Below, in pieces: positions 6,718 to 15,193 of a stretch of 26,406 nucleotides of DNA; within the stretch, counting starts at the first letter, position 1; each line of letters opens with the position of its first letter. Both the position numbers and the translations under genes were made by a program. The notes under the pieces were generated by a model. It was not told the DNA's origin and searched no databases. It saw only the letters and a list, made by a program, of their open reading frames with translations. This DNA comes from a virus, in IMG/VR virus record IMGVR_UViG_3300035070_000721, positions 1 through 26,406 of that record. One strand, 5' to 3'.

Positions 6718-7434
6718 ATGGAGAGAGTAACATTCACAGACCAAGAAGCTCCTGCAGATGACCCTCAACTTGAGAATCCTGCAGAAGAAGTTAACGAACA
6801 AGAAGAAATCCAACAAACTGACAGGCCAGAGTGGTTGCCAGATAAGTTTGGAGACCCAGAAGAACTCGCTAAAGCGTACAGCAGTCTTGAAAAGAAGTTT
6901 ACTTCAAGGCAAGCGGAAGAGAAAGGCCTCCTTACGGAAGATGATTTCCAGAATTATGCAAATGAATATAATGAAAACGGAGGGTTAACAGATGAAACTT
7001 ATGAAGCACTTGCTAAGAAAGGGTTGTCTCAAGATTTAGTAGATAACTATATCAGAGGTGTTAACCAAGTAAACGAAGCTGAAGTTCAAGACATGTATGG
7101 CATAGCAGGTGGTGAAGAGAACTACAATGCTATGACTAACTGGATGGCTGAATCACTCGATCAAAGTGAGCTAGATGCTTTTAATAGTGCAGTCGAGGGT
7201 GATGCAGGAGTAGCACGTATGGCTATAAAAGGAATGTACGCTCAGTTTGCAGCAGCAGGAGGAGAATCTAGAGAACCTTCTTTAGTGCAAGGAGGAAGAC
7301 CTTCTAGTGTGGGAGGCTACGGGTCTCTGTATGAAATGAAAGAAGACATGAAAGACCCTAGATACCAAGCAGGTGACAGAAACTTCCACGCAATGGTTGA
7401 GAAACGTTTAGCGATGTCAGGTAATTTATCATGA
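6718..7434 (+). CDS. Capsid assembly scaffolding protein (T7 gp9-like)
   Basis: Protein of 238 aa (T7 gp9 is 307). Scaffolds guide procapsid assembly and leave before or during packaging. Hallmarks: a very acidic N-terminus (EAPADDPQLENPAEEVNEQE in outline), then PEWLPDKFGDPEELAKAYSSLEKKF at about residues 37-61, a conserved segment of phage scaffolds, and a helical middle and C-terminus. Gene order (portal, scaffold, capsid) supports it, although two lysis-like genes intervene before the capsid. The ATG is preceded by an A-rich stretch without a clear Shine-Dalgarno. Its end overlaps the holin-like gene as ATGA. Confidence 0.92.
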   Translation: MERVTFTDQEAPADDPQLENPAEEVNEQEEIQQTDRPEWLPDKFGDPEELAKAYSSLEKKFTSRQAEEKGLLTEDDFQNYANEYNENGGLTDETYEALAKKGLSQDLVDNYIRGVNQVNEAEVQDMYGIAGGEENYNAMTNWMAESLDQSELDAFNSAVEGDAGVARMAIKGMYAQFAAAGGESREPSLVQGGRPSSVGGYGSLYEMKEDMKDPRYQAGDRNFHAMVEKRLAMSGNLS

Positions 7435-7706
7435 GTCAACAAATAGAAAAAAAAGCAGGGTATAAATCTACTGAGTTCTGGTTAAGTCTTGTTGCTATCC
7501 TAGTAGGAGCAGTAGCAAGTTCAGGACTAGTAGAAAGCAGTGAGTTTGCGACCAAAATTGTAGGCCTTATTACAGCTACATTAATAGCATTAGGTTATAC
7601 AGGGTCACGACTGACCTTAAAGAAGCATGTATTAGATGCAGAAGTTAAATTAAACAGTGGAAATACTGATAATAATACTGAAGGAGATACTGAAACTCCT
7701 AATTGA
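7431..7706 (+). CDS. Holin-like protein with two membrane helices
   Basis: Protein of 91 aa. A short polar N-terminus (KKAGYKSTE) is followed by two predicted membrane helices, about residues 16-34 (FWLSLVAILVGAVASSGLV) and 42-57 (KIVGLITATLIALGYT), then a basic turn (GSRLTLKKH) and an acidic, Asn-rich tail. Size, two helices and charged C-terminus fit a class II phage holin, which forms membrane lesions that let the endolysin reach the wall and time lysis. The GYKSTEFW start is typical of holins annotated in many podoviruses (recalled). It overlaps the scaffold stop as ATGA and the lipoprotein start as TGATG. No endolysin gene is in the window. Confidence 0.8.
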   Translation: MSQQIEKKAGYKSTEFWLSLVAILVGAVASSGLVESSEFATKIVGLITATLIALGYTGSRLTLKKHVLDAEVKLNSGNTDNNTEGDTETPN

Positions 7707-7978
7707 TGATGCCACTAAACCTGTTAAAGCATCAGTTGCTACTACTGTTCCTAGTAAGTTGCGTGACGCTTGGGAACAGCGGATGCTTGACAGGTGGAAA
7801 AAGAGTGGTATTCATACACCCGACTGACACACTGGTTAGGATAGGGCCGGATGTCAAAGGTCATGTGTATTATTACAAAGGGCCTGAAAAAGGTTGGGAG
7901 CTATCCACTAATAGAGTCCAGTTGCCAGAAGGTTGGTTAACTGGGCCAATGAATTTGCCCGAAGAGGGAGCCGAATAG
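7706..7978 (+). CDS. Small lipoprotein, possible outer-membrane spanin or lysis accessory
   Basis: Protein of 90 aa from ATG 7706 (ATG 7709 equally possible). The N-terminus is a lipoprotein signal: a short basic start, the hydrophobic run LLLLFLVSC and a lipobox LVSC with C19 as the likely lipidated residue; a second candidate is NSGC (C27). The mature part reads KRVVFIHPTDTLVRIGPDVKGHVYY, then WELSTNRVQLPEGW. I recall similar small proteins beside phage holins. Directly after the holin-like gene, a Gram-negative outer-membrane spanin or other lysis role is the best guess, but no separate inner-membrane spanin is visible. Start overlaps the holin stop (TGATG). Confidence 0.72.
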   Translation: MMPLNLLKHQLLLLFLVSCVTLGNSGCLTGGKRVVFIHPTDTLVRIGPDVKGHVYYYKGPEKGWELSTNRVQLPEGWLTGPMNLPEEGAE

Positions 7979-8086
7979 CCTGTTACGACAGACAACTTGG
8001 AAGCAACAACTGAGGGAAGTGTTAGATCATAGTGAGTGCTATGGTCGTTTAGTTGTTTAATAATATATAAAGAAAGATAAAATAAT
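7979..8086 (+). promoter_or_regulatory. Structured leader upstream of the major capsid gene
   Basis: Largest gap between genes in the window. It contains a perfect 8-bp hairpin (GATCATAG 8025-8032, loop TGAGTG, CTATGGTC 8039-8046, one G-U pair). A 7-bp outer helix encloses it (AACAACT 8005-8011 with AGTTGTT 8051-8057). An imperfect direct repeat starts ACAACT at 7992 and 8006; the second copy runs into GAGGGAAG, which ends like a T7-type promoter start site. An AU-rich stretch follows to the ATG, with no clear Shine-Dalgarno. By analogy with the T7 phi-10/gene 10 leader it may hold a late promoter and a 5' stabilising or RNase III-processed stem. The structure is seen; the function is inferred. 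Confidence 0.5.
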
Positions 8087-9316
8087 ATGGGCTATGAAAA
8101 TAACTTATTCGGAACTAACGGATCAGTTAATGTCGAAGGTCGCGTTGGTTCAAACAAATGGGCTAACGACTCAACAGGTCTCTTCCTGAAGAAATTTGCG
8201 GGAGAAGTAATGACGGTATTTGATGAAAAGAACATCATGAAACCGTTACATACCATTAGAACTATTTCTAAAGGTAAATCGGCACAGTTTCCTGTAATAG
8301 GAACTGCAGGAGCAGGATACTACACCCCCGGAACTGACATCTTAGGTGCTGACGGAACAGGTGTAGGAGCTAACGGTGGTCTTAACCAATTCAAACAGAC
8401 TGAAGTGTTAATACACATTGACAAAATGTTGATGTCTAACACTTTCATTTCGTCTATTGATGAACTGGTAAGTCACTTTGATGTACGCGCTCCTTACACA
8501 CACCAGCTTGGTGAAGCCTTGGCTAACGAGTTCGATAAGAATGTCCTCAAGGTTGCTGTCAAGACAGGTGCTAAGAACTCTTCTGTACAAGAAGCAGCAG
8601 ATGTTGCAGGTGTCTCTGATTCTCAGAAGCTACTACTACCCGCTGACGCTTTGATACCCAACCAAACCAAACTCGGTTCTGTTGTGTACAGTAACAGTGT
8701 TGAAGGCCAAGTAGACGCAACTATAAAAGCTAACACAGCTTCAGCCTCTACTGCCATTAACAAGCTAAGATACGCTCCTGATGCTACAGCAATCCGCAAT
8801 GCTCTATTTGAGTCTGCACGATTGTTAGATGAGAAAGACGTTCCACAGAGTGATCGGTACGCCATCATTACTCCTGCGATGTACTATGAGTTGATCAACA
8901 GTGACAACATCGTTACTGGTTCGGTGATCAACAAAGACATCGGAGGTTCTGGTTCTATTGCTTCAGGTACTATTACCCAGTTGGCTGGAATCAACATTCT
9001 GGTAAGCAACCATCTTCCATCTGGAGCGCAGGTTGCTGGCACACACCCAAACCGTTGGACAGGTGCAGCAGGTAATGATTACGACCTCGATTACACCCAC
9101 TGTGCTGGCATCGTGTTCCAGAAAGGTGGTTTTGGTACGTTAAAACTACAAGACTTGACAATGGAGTCAGAATATATGATCGCCCGTCAAGGTAACTTGT
9201 TTGTTGCCAAGTACAGCATGGGTCACGGGCCTCTTCGCCCTGAGTCTGTTGTTGTTTGGTCTGACGGTACTCGTCCAGAAACACTGGCTGACGCTGACGT
9301 CGATAACGACGATTAA
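8087..9316 (+). CDS. Major capsid protein (T7 gp10A-like, HK97 fold)
   Basis: Protein of 409 aa (T7 gp10A is 345). Forms the icosahedral shell. T7-like capsid features: the N-terminal arm (NKWANDSTGLFLKKFAGEVM), the segment LHTIRTISKGKSAQFPVIG at about residues 63-81, the ILGADGTGVGANGG loop region, LLDEKDVPQSDRYAIITPAMY at about 247-267, and C-terminal ARQGNLFVAKYSMGHGPLRPESVV. Ends with an acidic tail (ADADVDNDD). It has its own leader upstream and a strong terminator downstream, as expected for the most expressed late gene. Codons here include more C-ending codons than in neighbours, consistent with high expression. No gp10B-type slippery site was seen at the 3' end. Confidence 0.96.
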   Translation: MGYENNLFGTNGSVNVEGRVGSNKWANDSTGLFLKKFAGEVMTVFDEKNIMKPLHTIRTISKGKSAQFPVIGTAGAGYYTPGTDILGADGTGVGANGGLNQFKQTEVLIHIDKMLMSNTFISSIDELVSHFDVRAPYTHQLGEALANEFDKNVLKVAVKTGAKNSSVQEAADVAGVSDSQKLLLPADALIPNQTKLGSVVYSNSVEGQVDATIKANTASASTAINKLRYAPDATAIRNALFESARLLDEKDVPQSDRYAIITPAMYYELINSDNIVTGSVINKDIGGSGSIASGTITQLAGINILVSNHLPSGAQVAGTHPNRWTGAAGNDYDLDYTHCAGIVFQKGGFGTLKLQDLTMESEYMIARQGNLFVAKYSMGHGPLRPESVVVWSDGTRPETLADADVDNDD

Positions 9317-9330
9317 TAATAGTTAACACT

Positions 9331-9368
9331 GGGAACCCTCTGAAATATTGGGGGTTCCCTCTTTTTTT
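9331..9368 (+). terminator. Intrinsic terminator after the capsid gene
   Basis: Perfect 8-bp stem GGGAACCC (9331-9338) and GGGTTCCC (9352-9359) with a 13-nt loop, followed by TC and a run of seven T (9362-9368). It sits 15 bases past the capsid stop, the same place as the T7 T-phi terminator, and would lower transcription of downstream tail genes relative to capsid. Confidence 0.93.
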
Positions 9369-9376
9369 ATAACATC

Positions 9377-10195
9377 ATGGCTTACGGATCATTTACAGGA
9401 AAATTAGAAGCAATCAATCAGATGTTGTCCACTATAGGACAATCACGTTTAGCAGCCCTGCCTACAGCAGGAGAAGGATTAGATGCACAGAAGATTTTAG
9501 AAGAAGTAGACAGAGCAGTTCAATCTGAAGGCTGGCACTTCAATATGTTTCATGACGTTCCTTTAGATGTAGGCCAAGCAACTCTTGCAGGATTAAGTAT
9601 TGCGAATGCAACACAAGTTACTACTACTGCTGCACACTACTTAGTCAAAGGTGAGAACATTGCAATCAACGATGCAGCAACAACAGTAGCCAGTGTAACC
9701 AGTGCAAACATATTTGTTACATCAACTAATGTTTCAGGAAGTCCTCTTAAATATTCTAAACGAATAGAGACTCCTGCTACTGCATTGAACGTAGATTTTT
9801 CAACTTATCGTTACAGCGACTTAGACCCAGTAGTTCGTGGTCGTTTTATCTATGACAAGAACAATGCTACTTATGAATTTCAAGAAGACTTAAAGGCAAT
9901 CATTACGTATCAAGTTGCCTTTGAGCAAGCTAGTGCTGGAGGTGAGGCGTTGCCAGAATATGCCAGAAGATTTATCACTATGAGAGCTGCACGTGTTTTT
10001 GCACAGCGTCATGTAGGCGATCCAGAATTAGTCAGAATGGCTGCTCTAGAAGAACAAACAGCTAACGCACAGTTTATTCAAGCTGAGTCTGAAAACTCAG
10101 AGTCTAATATATTTAGTGCAGCTCTACCTTATTACACAATATCTAGAGGAAGAGATGTACAAACACCTTCGATCTCTAATCTGTATAAAGTATAA
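9377..10195 (+). CDS. Tail tubular protein A / gatekeeper (T7 gp11-like)
   Basis: Protein of 272 aa (T7 gp11 is 196). It forms the ring joining portal to the tail nozzle. The N-terminus is characteristic: LEAINQMLSTIGQSRLAAL, then DAQKILEEVDRAVQSEGWHFN at about residues 34-54. The C-terminal half has LPEYARRFITMRAARVFAQRHVGDPEL at about 193-219 and a helical end (ALEEQTANAQFIQAE). The extra length lies mainly in a Thr/Ala-rich beta stretch in the middle (residues about 68-135). The ATG follows the terminator by only 8 bases and has no Shine-Dalgarno. The stop overlaps tail tube B as TAATG. Confidence 0.93.
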   Translation: MAYGSFTGKLEAINQMLSTIGQSRLAALPTAGEGLDAQKILEEVDRAVQSEGWHFNMFHDVPLDVGQATLAGLSIANATQVTTTAAHYLVKGENIAINDAATTVASVTSANIFVTSTNVSGSPLKYSKRIETPATALNVDFSTYRYSDLDPVVRGRFIYDKNNATYEFQEDLKAIITYQVAFEQASAGGEALPEYARRFITMRAARVFAQRHVGDPELVRMAALEEQTANAQFIQAESENSESNIFSAALPYYTISRGRDVQTPSISNLYKV

Positions 10196-13100
10196 TGCCC
10201 TTAGTTAAGAACGCTGCAACTAGTCTCGCACAAGGTGTCAGTCAACAGGCTGAATCTCAAAGGTATCCTTCTCAGGCTACTGAACAGATCAATGCATACT
10301 CATCACCAATTAAGGGACTTGTTAAGCGTCCTCCTTCTAAGTTTCTTACTAAGGTAGATTTAGACACTACAAACAGGAATAACACATTTATACATACAAT
10401 TAACAGGGATTCTGATGAACAGTATGTGTTAGCGATAGATAAACAGAATGAATATCCTGTAACAGCAGTTTCACATAGTAACGATACAATCACAACAGGG
10501 ACTGCTTTAGCAGCTAACACCCCAGTACGTTTTTTACCTAACGATTCTCAAACTACAGGTGAAGGTGCTAATGGTACGTTGCCAACTGGATTAGAAAAAG
10601 GGACAACTTACTTTACCAAGACCAATAATGTAACTACTCAAGTCTCAGCTACAGCAGGAGGTGCTGCAATTCCAATAGGAAAAGTAAGCATAACAGATAT
10701 TAAACTTGAATCAGTTAAACACACAGACGGCAGATGGGTAGACGGTGTGTTTGCAGTTACTTTTGCTGCAGGACATGGGTTTGAAGTAGGAGATATAATT
10801 CAAATTGATGGTCTTACAGGTGATGCTGCTTTAATTCTAAATGCAACTGAACAATACCTTTTACGTAAGCCTACACAAGTAATGGACGAATATGACACTA
10901 ATGGTACTGCCATTGCTCGGTCAGCTAATCAGTTTTTACTTGGAAAACCAAACGGTGATACAGGAAGTTTTGAAGATAATTTAGGATACGCTGTAGATGA
11001 ACGTTGGGTGGAAGACAATGATGACGACGGTTGGAACATGTATGGAGCAAGTGTTCATTGGGTGTTTTATAAAGATGGAGGAAACAGTGGCACGTTGTCT
11101 AATAGAATATCAAATGTCTCTCCTCCATCTGGAGATAATCTGTGTAATGAATTAATTTACAACACATCAGATAACGATGAGTTTGGTGGGGGAGGTGCTT
11201 TAAACGGTTGGGCTGCTGCTTTAACTGATTTTCAAGCAGGAGATTTACTTAGGTTAGGATCAAGACGAAACACAGATAAATCTATAAGAGCAGTTGTTGC
11301 TTCTGTTGATGGGCCTTTCACTGACCACGCTGGAGGAACTGCGTCTTACAGAATTAAACTACGTAATTACATAAAATTAAAAGACTTAGTAGATTCAGAC
11401 AGCAGCACTAACTATGGATCAACAGCACCACCTTGGAATTACATAGCTTATTGGGGAGACACAACATCGACAACACCTGCAGCGTCAAACCCTCGCCAAA
11501 TATTAAGCACAGATATTACTAATGCCCACATAGGGTTAAACGAAAGTATAGGTAGTTTTTCTATGTATACAGGAGGCATACGTGTTTACGATGTAAACTC
11601 CAAACAAGAACAGACTTTAAATATAGACAGTGGTTTATCTTATTTAACTAATACTGCTAACCCTGCTTCTGAATTATCTGCAGTTACTGTTGCAGATTAC
11701 ACTTTTCTAGTTAACAAAACACAAAAAGTAGCTGCAGGTAAAAAACCAAAGTATGCAAAAAACAATGAAGCTTTTATTAATGTACGTACTGCTGACTATG
11801 GCAAACGTTACACTGTAAAAGTAGGAGGAGAAGTCCACAAACAGTACGCAACTACTGACGCTCATTCTTACGCAATGATTCAAGGCGTAGATAGCGATGG
11901 AAAAGAAAGGCCTATAGCTAAATTAAGCTCTAGAGCAGTGGACAGCAAATTTAACGGGTACTTAGTAAGGGTGATTCAAAACTGGAGGTGGGACAATAAA
12001 GAAGGACACCCTTTAAAAAGCAAAGGAAAAATGAGTAACGGTGTCTGGAATTCAACTAAAAAACATAAAGACAATTTACCTCCTGAAAAACACCGAATTA
12101 ATGAGTACGTTGGTATTGAGTACAATAAAGAGAAAAATGAAATAAACATTTGGGTTAATTTTAATTGGGCTGAACGAACAAGCGTTACTTCAAAAAGAAC
12201 TACATTAGACCATGTGCTTAAAGCAGTAGATGCTTCGCCATTAGGAGATGATTTTAAATTAGAAGAAACAGATTCGACAGGGAATGTATTAGCTGACAGT
12301 AACAATGATGGAGTCCCTGATAATTCAGTTTCTACGGCATTGTTTTTCCATCAAGTACATGTAGGCCCTTTAACATCTAAACTACAACTTAACGTTACTC
12401 CTCATAAAGGGTTTCTTCAACTTGAAGATTTATATTATGGGCCTGAAACATCCTTTGGAACTGTTAACCTTAAAACAGAGTGGGTGCTTTCAGCAGGTTA
12501 TGTAAGTCCTTCTGCAGGAAAAAATATTATACGAGGACGTTACACTGGAAGCGGTGTACATGCGGCTGCTGGCGGTATGGACTTTGGGCATGCTAATTCA
12601 ACAGGTAAATATAAAATAGAAAACGGTGAGTTCTTTTATAAGTCTGCAAAATGGACAGGCCAAGCAACTCAAAAAGCGGTAGGAACAGAAAGAATTGCTG
12701 CAGTGCTGGCATGCAACGGAAAGCGAACTCCAGAAGGAGAAAATTTCACAGACAGTTCAGCAGGAGACGGAGTAGCTGATACAGGTGATCACGGTTTTAA
12801 AAAAGCTAATGGATTACCATTGGAAGGACAGTTTGACGATAATGCTAAAGAAGAATGTTTAGGGCTTACATGGAAACCTAGCAATAGTGGGACATACTTA
12901 AGTAAATACAATGGATCAGGAGGAATCGATGGGTCAACTGCTAATTGGCACGTACAACAGGATGGTTATGTCATTGCGTTAAAACATCCTGATGGTAAAG
13001 AATTTAAAATCAGCGTGTCTGACGATTTAGGTGGGCGAGGTCTTAAATTAACATATTTTGAAGTTGATGAAATCACTGACTTGCCTGACCGTTGCCGCCA

Positions 13101-14721
13101 CAATCACGTAGTAAAAGTCATAGGCAACGTTAGAGAAGAAGCTGATGATTATTATTTAAGATTTAAAGCAGACACTGAAGATGTAAACAGCATACAACAC
13201 GGGCGTTGGGTAGAGTCATTAGGATATGAAACAGTTCCTGACTTAGATAAAACCACAATGCCTATAGGACTTATACGAGAAGCAGACAATACATTTACTT
13301 TAAAAGAATTAGATTGGAATGAAAGACAAGCAGGAGACGACCAAAGTAACCCTTTCCCCTCATTTGTTGGTACTACTATTAACGATATTTTTTTGTTTAG
13401 GAATCGTTTGGGGTTCCTTTCTGGTGAGAATATAATTTTTAGTGAAGCAGGGGAGTATTTTAATTTCTTCAGGACTACAGTAGCAGCTTTGCTAGATACA
13501 GCTCCTATTGATGTGACTGCAAGTACTAACAAAGTAAGCAAGTTGCATAGTGCCATACCTTATAATGAACGTTTAATTATCTTTAGTGACCAAACACAGT
13601 TCGTATTAGATGCTGATCCATTCTTGTCACCTAAAACAGTAACACTTTCCCCTGCTAACGAAATTGATAACATAGTAGATGTTAAACCTGTAGTTAGTGG
13701 TAACTCTATTTACTATGCGTTTTCACGTACAGGATACAGTGGAATAGGAGAACTAGGTGTTTCACAAGAAGACGCTGATCAAATGGAAGTAGCTAATGCA
13801 ACTTCTCATGTTCCTAAATACATCAAAGGAAATATTCGCAAGATAGCAGCTACATCAAATGAAGATGTAATATGTTGTATTACTGATGATGAAACATCAG
13901 CTACTCTATACGTTTATAAATATTTTAATAACGAACAGAATCAAAAAGTACAATCAGCGTGGTTTAAATATAACTTTGGAACCCCTAACTCTGACACTAA
14001 TCTTTCCGATTATATTACTGATATATCTTTTATAGATACTACATTGTATATACTTATAAGACGCAATGGTGTTATGTATATTGAAACAGTGACGTTTGAA
14101 GATGATGTCAAAGATGCTAAAGCTTCAGGCACAATGGATTATCAAGTTTGCCTAGATCACCGCATTGATAAACCTTCTTCAGGTGTAACTTCAAGCTCAG
14201 TCACATTACCTAGTAACTACAAAGTGACTAGCACTATGAAGCTAGTAGATGAAGATGGGAATCAATTCAGCAGCAGTACTCATGGAAACACAAACGTATT
14301 TACATGCACTGTCCCTACCAGTAAGAATTTCTTTATAGGTGAACCCTACACAATGGAATACACCTTTAGTCAACCCTTCCTTAAGTCAGCTAAAGCTACA
14401 GAGACGGGACGCTACCAGATACAACGTGCTTATTTAGAATATGCTAACGCAAGGTATTTTACAGTAGATGTCCTTCACAACCCTAACTTAATTACATCAG
14501 CTCAAACTAATGTTACAAACACTTTTTCTTTATCTATAATTGAGCAAGGGTTAATAGATGGAACCTCTGAATTACAAAATGGTTTTTATGCTTTTGCTAT
14601 TCAGGAGAAAAACGATAGGCTTCAGTTGACGCTTAAAAATGATTCTCCTTATCCATCTGATTTTTTAAGTATCGATTATGAAGCTAGAGCATTTTCAAGA
14701 GGAAGTAGATGGAGAGGTTAG
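10195..14721 (+). CDS. Tail tubular protein B / nozzle, double length (T7 gp12-like)
   Basis: Protein of 1508 aa; T7 gp12 is 794. It forms the tail nozzle. The N-terminus (VKNAATSLAQGVSQQAESQRY, then KGLVKRPPSKFL) and C-terminal half (FPSFVGTTINDIFLFRNRLGF at about 1055-1075, DVTASTNKVSKLHSAIPYNERLIIFSDQTQF, SGNSIYYAFSRTGYSGIGEL) match the family. A middle core piece (SAVTVADYTFLVNKTQKV) lies near residue 495. Two long extra regions, about 80-480 and 575-955, are rich in Gly, Asn, Asp, Ser and Thr, which suggests added beta-domains on the nozzle surface. The first contains a LPTGLEKGTTYF motif common in phage structural proteins. No frameshift. Overlaps the gp13-like gene by 44 nt. Confidence 0.92.
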   Translation: MPLVKNAATSLAQGVSQQAESQRYPSQATEQINAYSSPIKGLVKRPPSKFLTKVDLDTTNRNNTFIHTINRDSDEQYVLAIDKQNEYPVTAVSHSNDTITTGTALAANTPVRFLPNDSQTTGEGANGTLPTGLEKGTTYFTKTNNVTTQVSATAGGAAIPIGKVSITDIKLESVKHTDGRWVDGVFAVTFAAGHGFEVGDIIQIDGLTGDAALILNATEQYLLRKPTQVMDEYDTNGTAIARSANQFLLGKPNGDTGSFEDNLGYAVDERWVEDNDDDGWNMYGASVHWVFYKDGGNSGTLSNRISNVSPPSGDNLCNELIYNTSDNDEFGGGGALNGWAAALTDFQAGDLLRLGSRRNTDKSIRAVVASVDGPFTDHAGGTASYRIKLRNYIKLKDLVDSDSSTNYGSTAPPWNYIAYWGDTTSTTPAASNPRQILSTDITNAHIGLNESIGSFSMYTGGIRVYDVNSKQEQTLNIDSGLSYLTNTANPASELSAVTVADYTFLVNKTQKVAAGKKPKYAKNNEAFINVRTADYGKRYTVKVGGEVHKQYATTDAHSYAMIQGVDSDGKERPIAKLSSRAVDSKFNGYLVRVIQNWRWDNKEGHPLKSKGKMSNGVWNSTKKHKDNLPPEKHRINEYVGIEYNKEKNEINIWVNFNWAERTSVTSKRTTLDHVLKAVDASPLGDDFKLEETDSTGNVLADSNNDGVPDNSVSTALFFHQVHVGPLTSKLQLNVTPHKGFLQLEDLYYGPETSFGTVNLKTEWVLSAGYVSPSAGKNIIRGRYTGSGVHAAAGGMDFGHANSTGKYKIENGEFFYKSAKWTGQATQKAVGTERIAAVLACNGKRTPEGENFTDSSAGDGVADTGDHGFKKANGLPLEGQFDDNAKEECLGLTWKPSNSGTYLSKYNGSGGIDGSTANWHVQQDGYVIALKHPDGKEFKISVSDDLGGRGLKLTYFEVDEITDLPDRCRHNHVVKVIGNVREEADDYYLRFKADTEDVNSIQHGRWVESLGYETVPDLDKTTMPIGLIREADNTFTLKELDWNERQAGDDQSNPFPSFVGTTINDIFLFRNRLGFLSGENIIFSEAGEYFNFFRTTVAALLDTAPIDVTASTNKVSKLHSAIPYNERLIIFSDQTQFVLDADPFLSPKTVTLSPANEIDNIVDVKPVVSGNSIYYAFSRTGYSGIGELGVSQEDADQMEVANATSHVPKYIKGNIRKIAATSNEDVICCITDDETSATLYVYKYFNNEQNQKVQSAWFKYNFGTPNSDTNLSDYITDISFIDTTLYILIRRNGVMYIETVTFEDDVKDAKASGTMDYQVCLDHRIDKPSSGVTSSSVTLPSNYKVTSTMKLVDEDGNQFSSSTHGNTNVFTCTVPTSKNFFIGEPYTMEYTFSQPFLKSAKATETGRYQIQRAYLEYANARYFTVDVLHNPNLITSAQTNVTNTFSLSIIEQGLIDGTSELQNGFYAFAIQEKNDRLQLTLKNDSPYPSDFLSIDYEARAFSRGSRWRG

Positions 14722-15193
14722 ATGGAACTTAGGAAAACTATATGTTGAACGAGCAACAGAACGAGATGCCAGTAGGATGGCAGGGAGATTGCGAAGCTGT
14801 GATCGGAACGAAATCGCTGCAGTCACCGTCAGACCTGCTGTACGAGTGCTTATCGATGGAGTCAAACAGTCATCTCCTTGCTTCACCGTCAAGACAACAG
14901 ATGGACGACCTTGCGGAATCTTCGGTACACGTGACTCTGGCGATCCCCAAAGCGGTGTGGTTTGGATGCTCGGAACTGACGATCTCACTGCCAACGGACG
15001 AACTTTCCTCAGATACTCAAGACGATGGGTAAATGAATTACATAAGAAATACAAAATGTTGTACAATGTTATCGATGCTCGTAATAAAGTTCACCTTAAT
15101 TGGCTCGAATGGATGGGCTTTGAGTTTGTTGAGGAAATAGAAAAGTACGGAATAGAAGAAAGAAAATTTATACTGTTTAGTCGTTATGTTTGA
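14678..15193 (+). CDS. Internal virion protein A, acetyltransferase-like (T7 gp13-like)
   Basis: Protein of 171 aa (T7 gp13 is 138). It has the GNAT-like layout of the gp13 family: LYVERATERDASRMAGRLRSCDRNEI near the N-terminus, a central sheet (PCFTVKTTDGRPCGIFGTRD and VVWMLGTDDL), then a helix WVNELHKKYKMLYNVIDARN and HLNWLEWMGFEF. In T7 gp13 is needed for proper assembly of the internal core proteins. Whether this copy is enzymatic is unknown. The only in-frame ATG that keeps the domain whole is 14678, inside the tail tube B gene. The stretch 14740-15010 is richer in CG and CCG-type codons than its neighbours, which may reflect the overlap or an older exchange. Confidence 0.85.
   Translation: MKLEHFQEEVDGEVRWNLGKLYVERATERDASRMAGRLRSCDRNEIAAVTVRPAVRVLIDGVKQSSPCFTVKTTDGRPCGIFGTRDSGDPQSGVVWMLGTDDLTANGRTFLRYSRRWVNELHKKYKMLYNVIDARNKVHLNWLEWMGFEFVEEIEKYGIEERKFILFSRYV

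Noticed and set aside
8991-9329. 112-aa minus-strand ORF opposite the capsid 3' end
   Set aside because: Antisense to a conserved capsid region, low-complexity Gln/Arg product, no start signals.
9280-9330. T7-like frameshift site making a gp10B-type capsid variant
   Set aside because: No slippery heptamer near the capsid stop, and the frames past the stop close quickly before the terminator.
14742-15032. 96-aa + strand ORF overlapping the gp13-like gene
   Set aside because: Shadow frame with no domain; the gp13-like frame explains the sequence.
14695-15066. 123-aa minus-strand ORF opposite the gp13-like gene
   Set aside because: The + strand frame has a recognisable gp13-like protein; the antisense frame is open because of base composition there.
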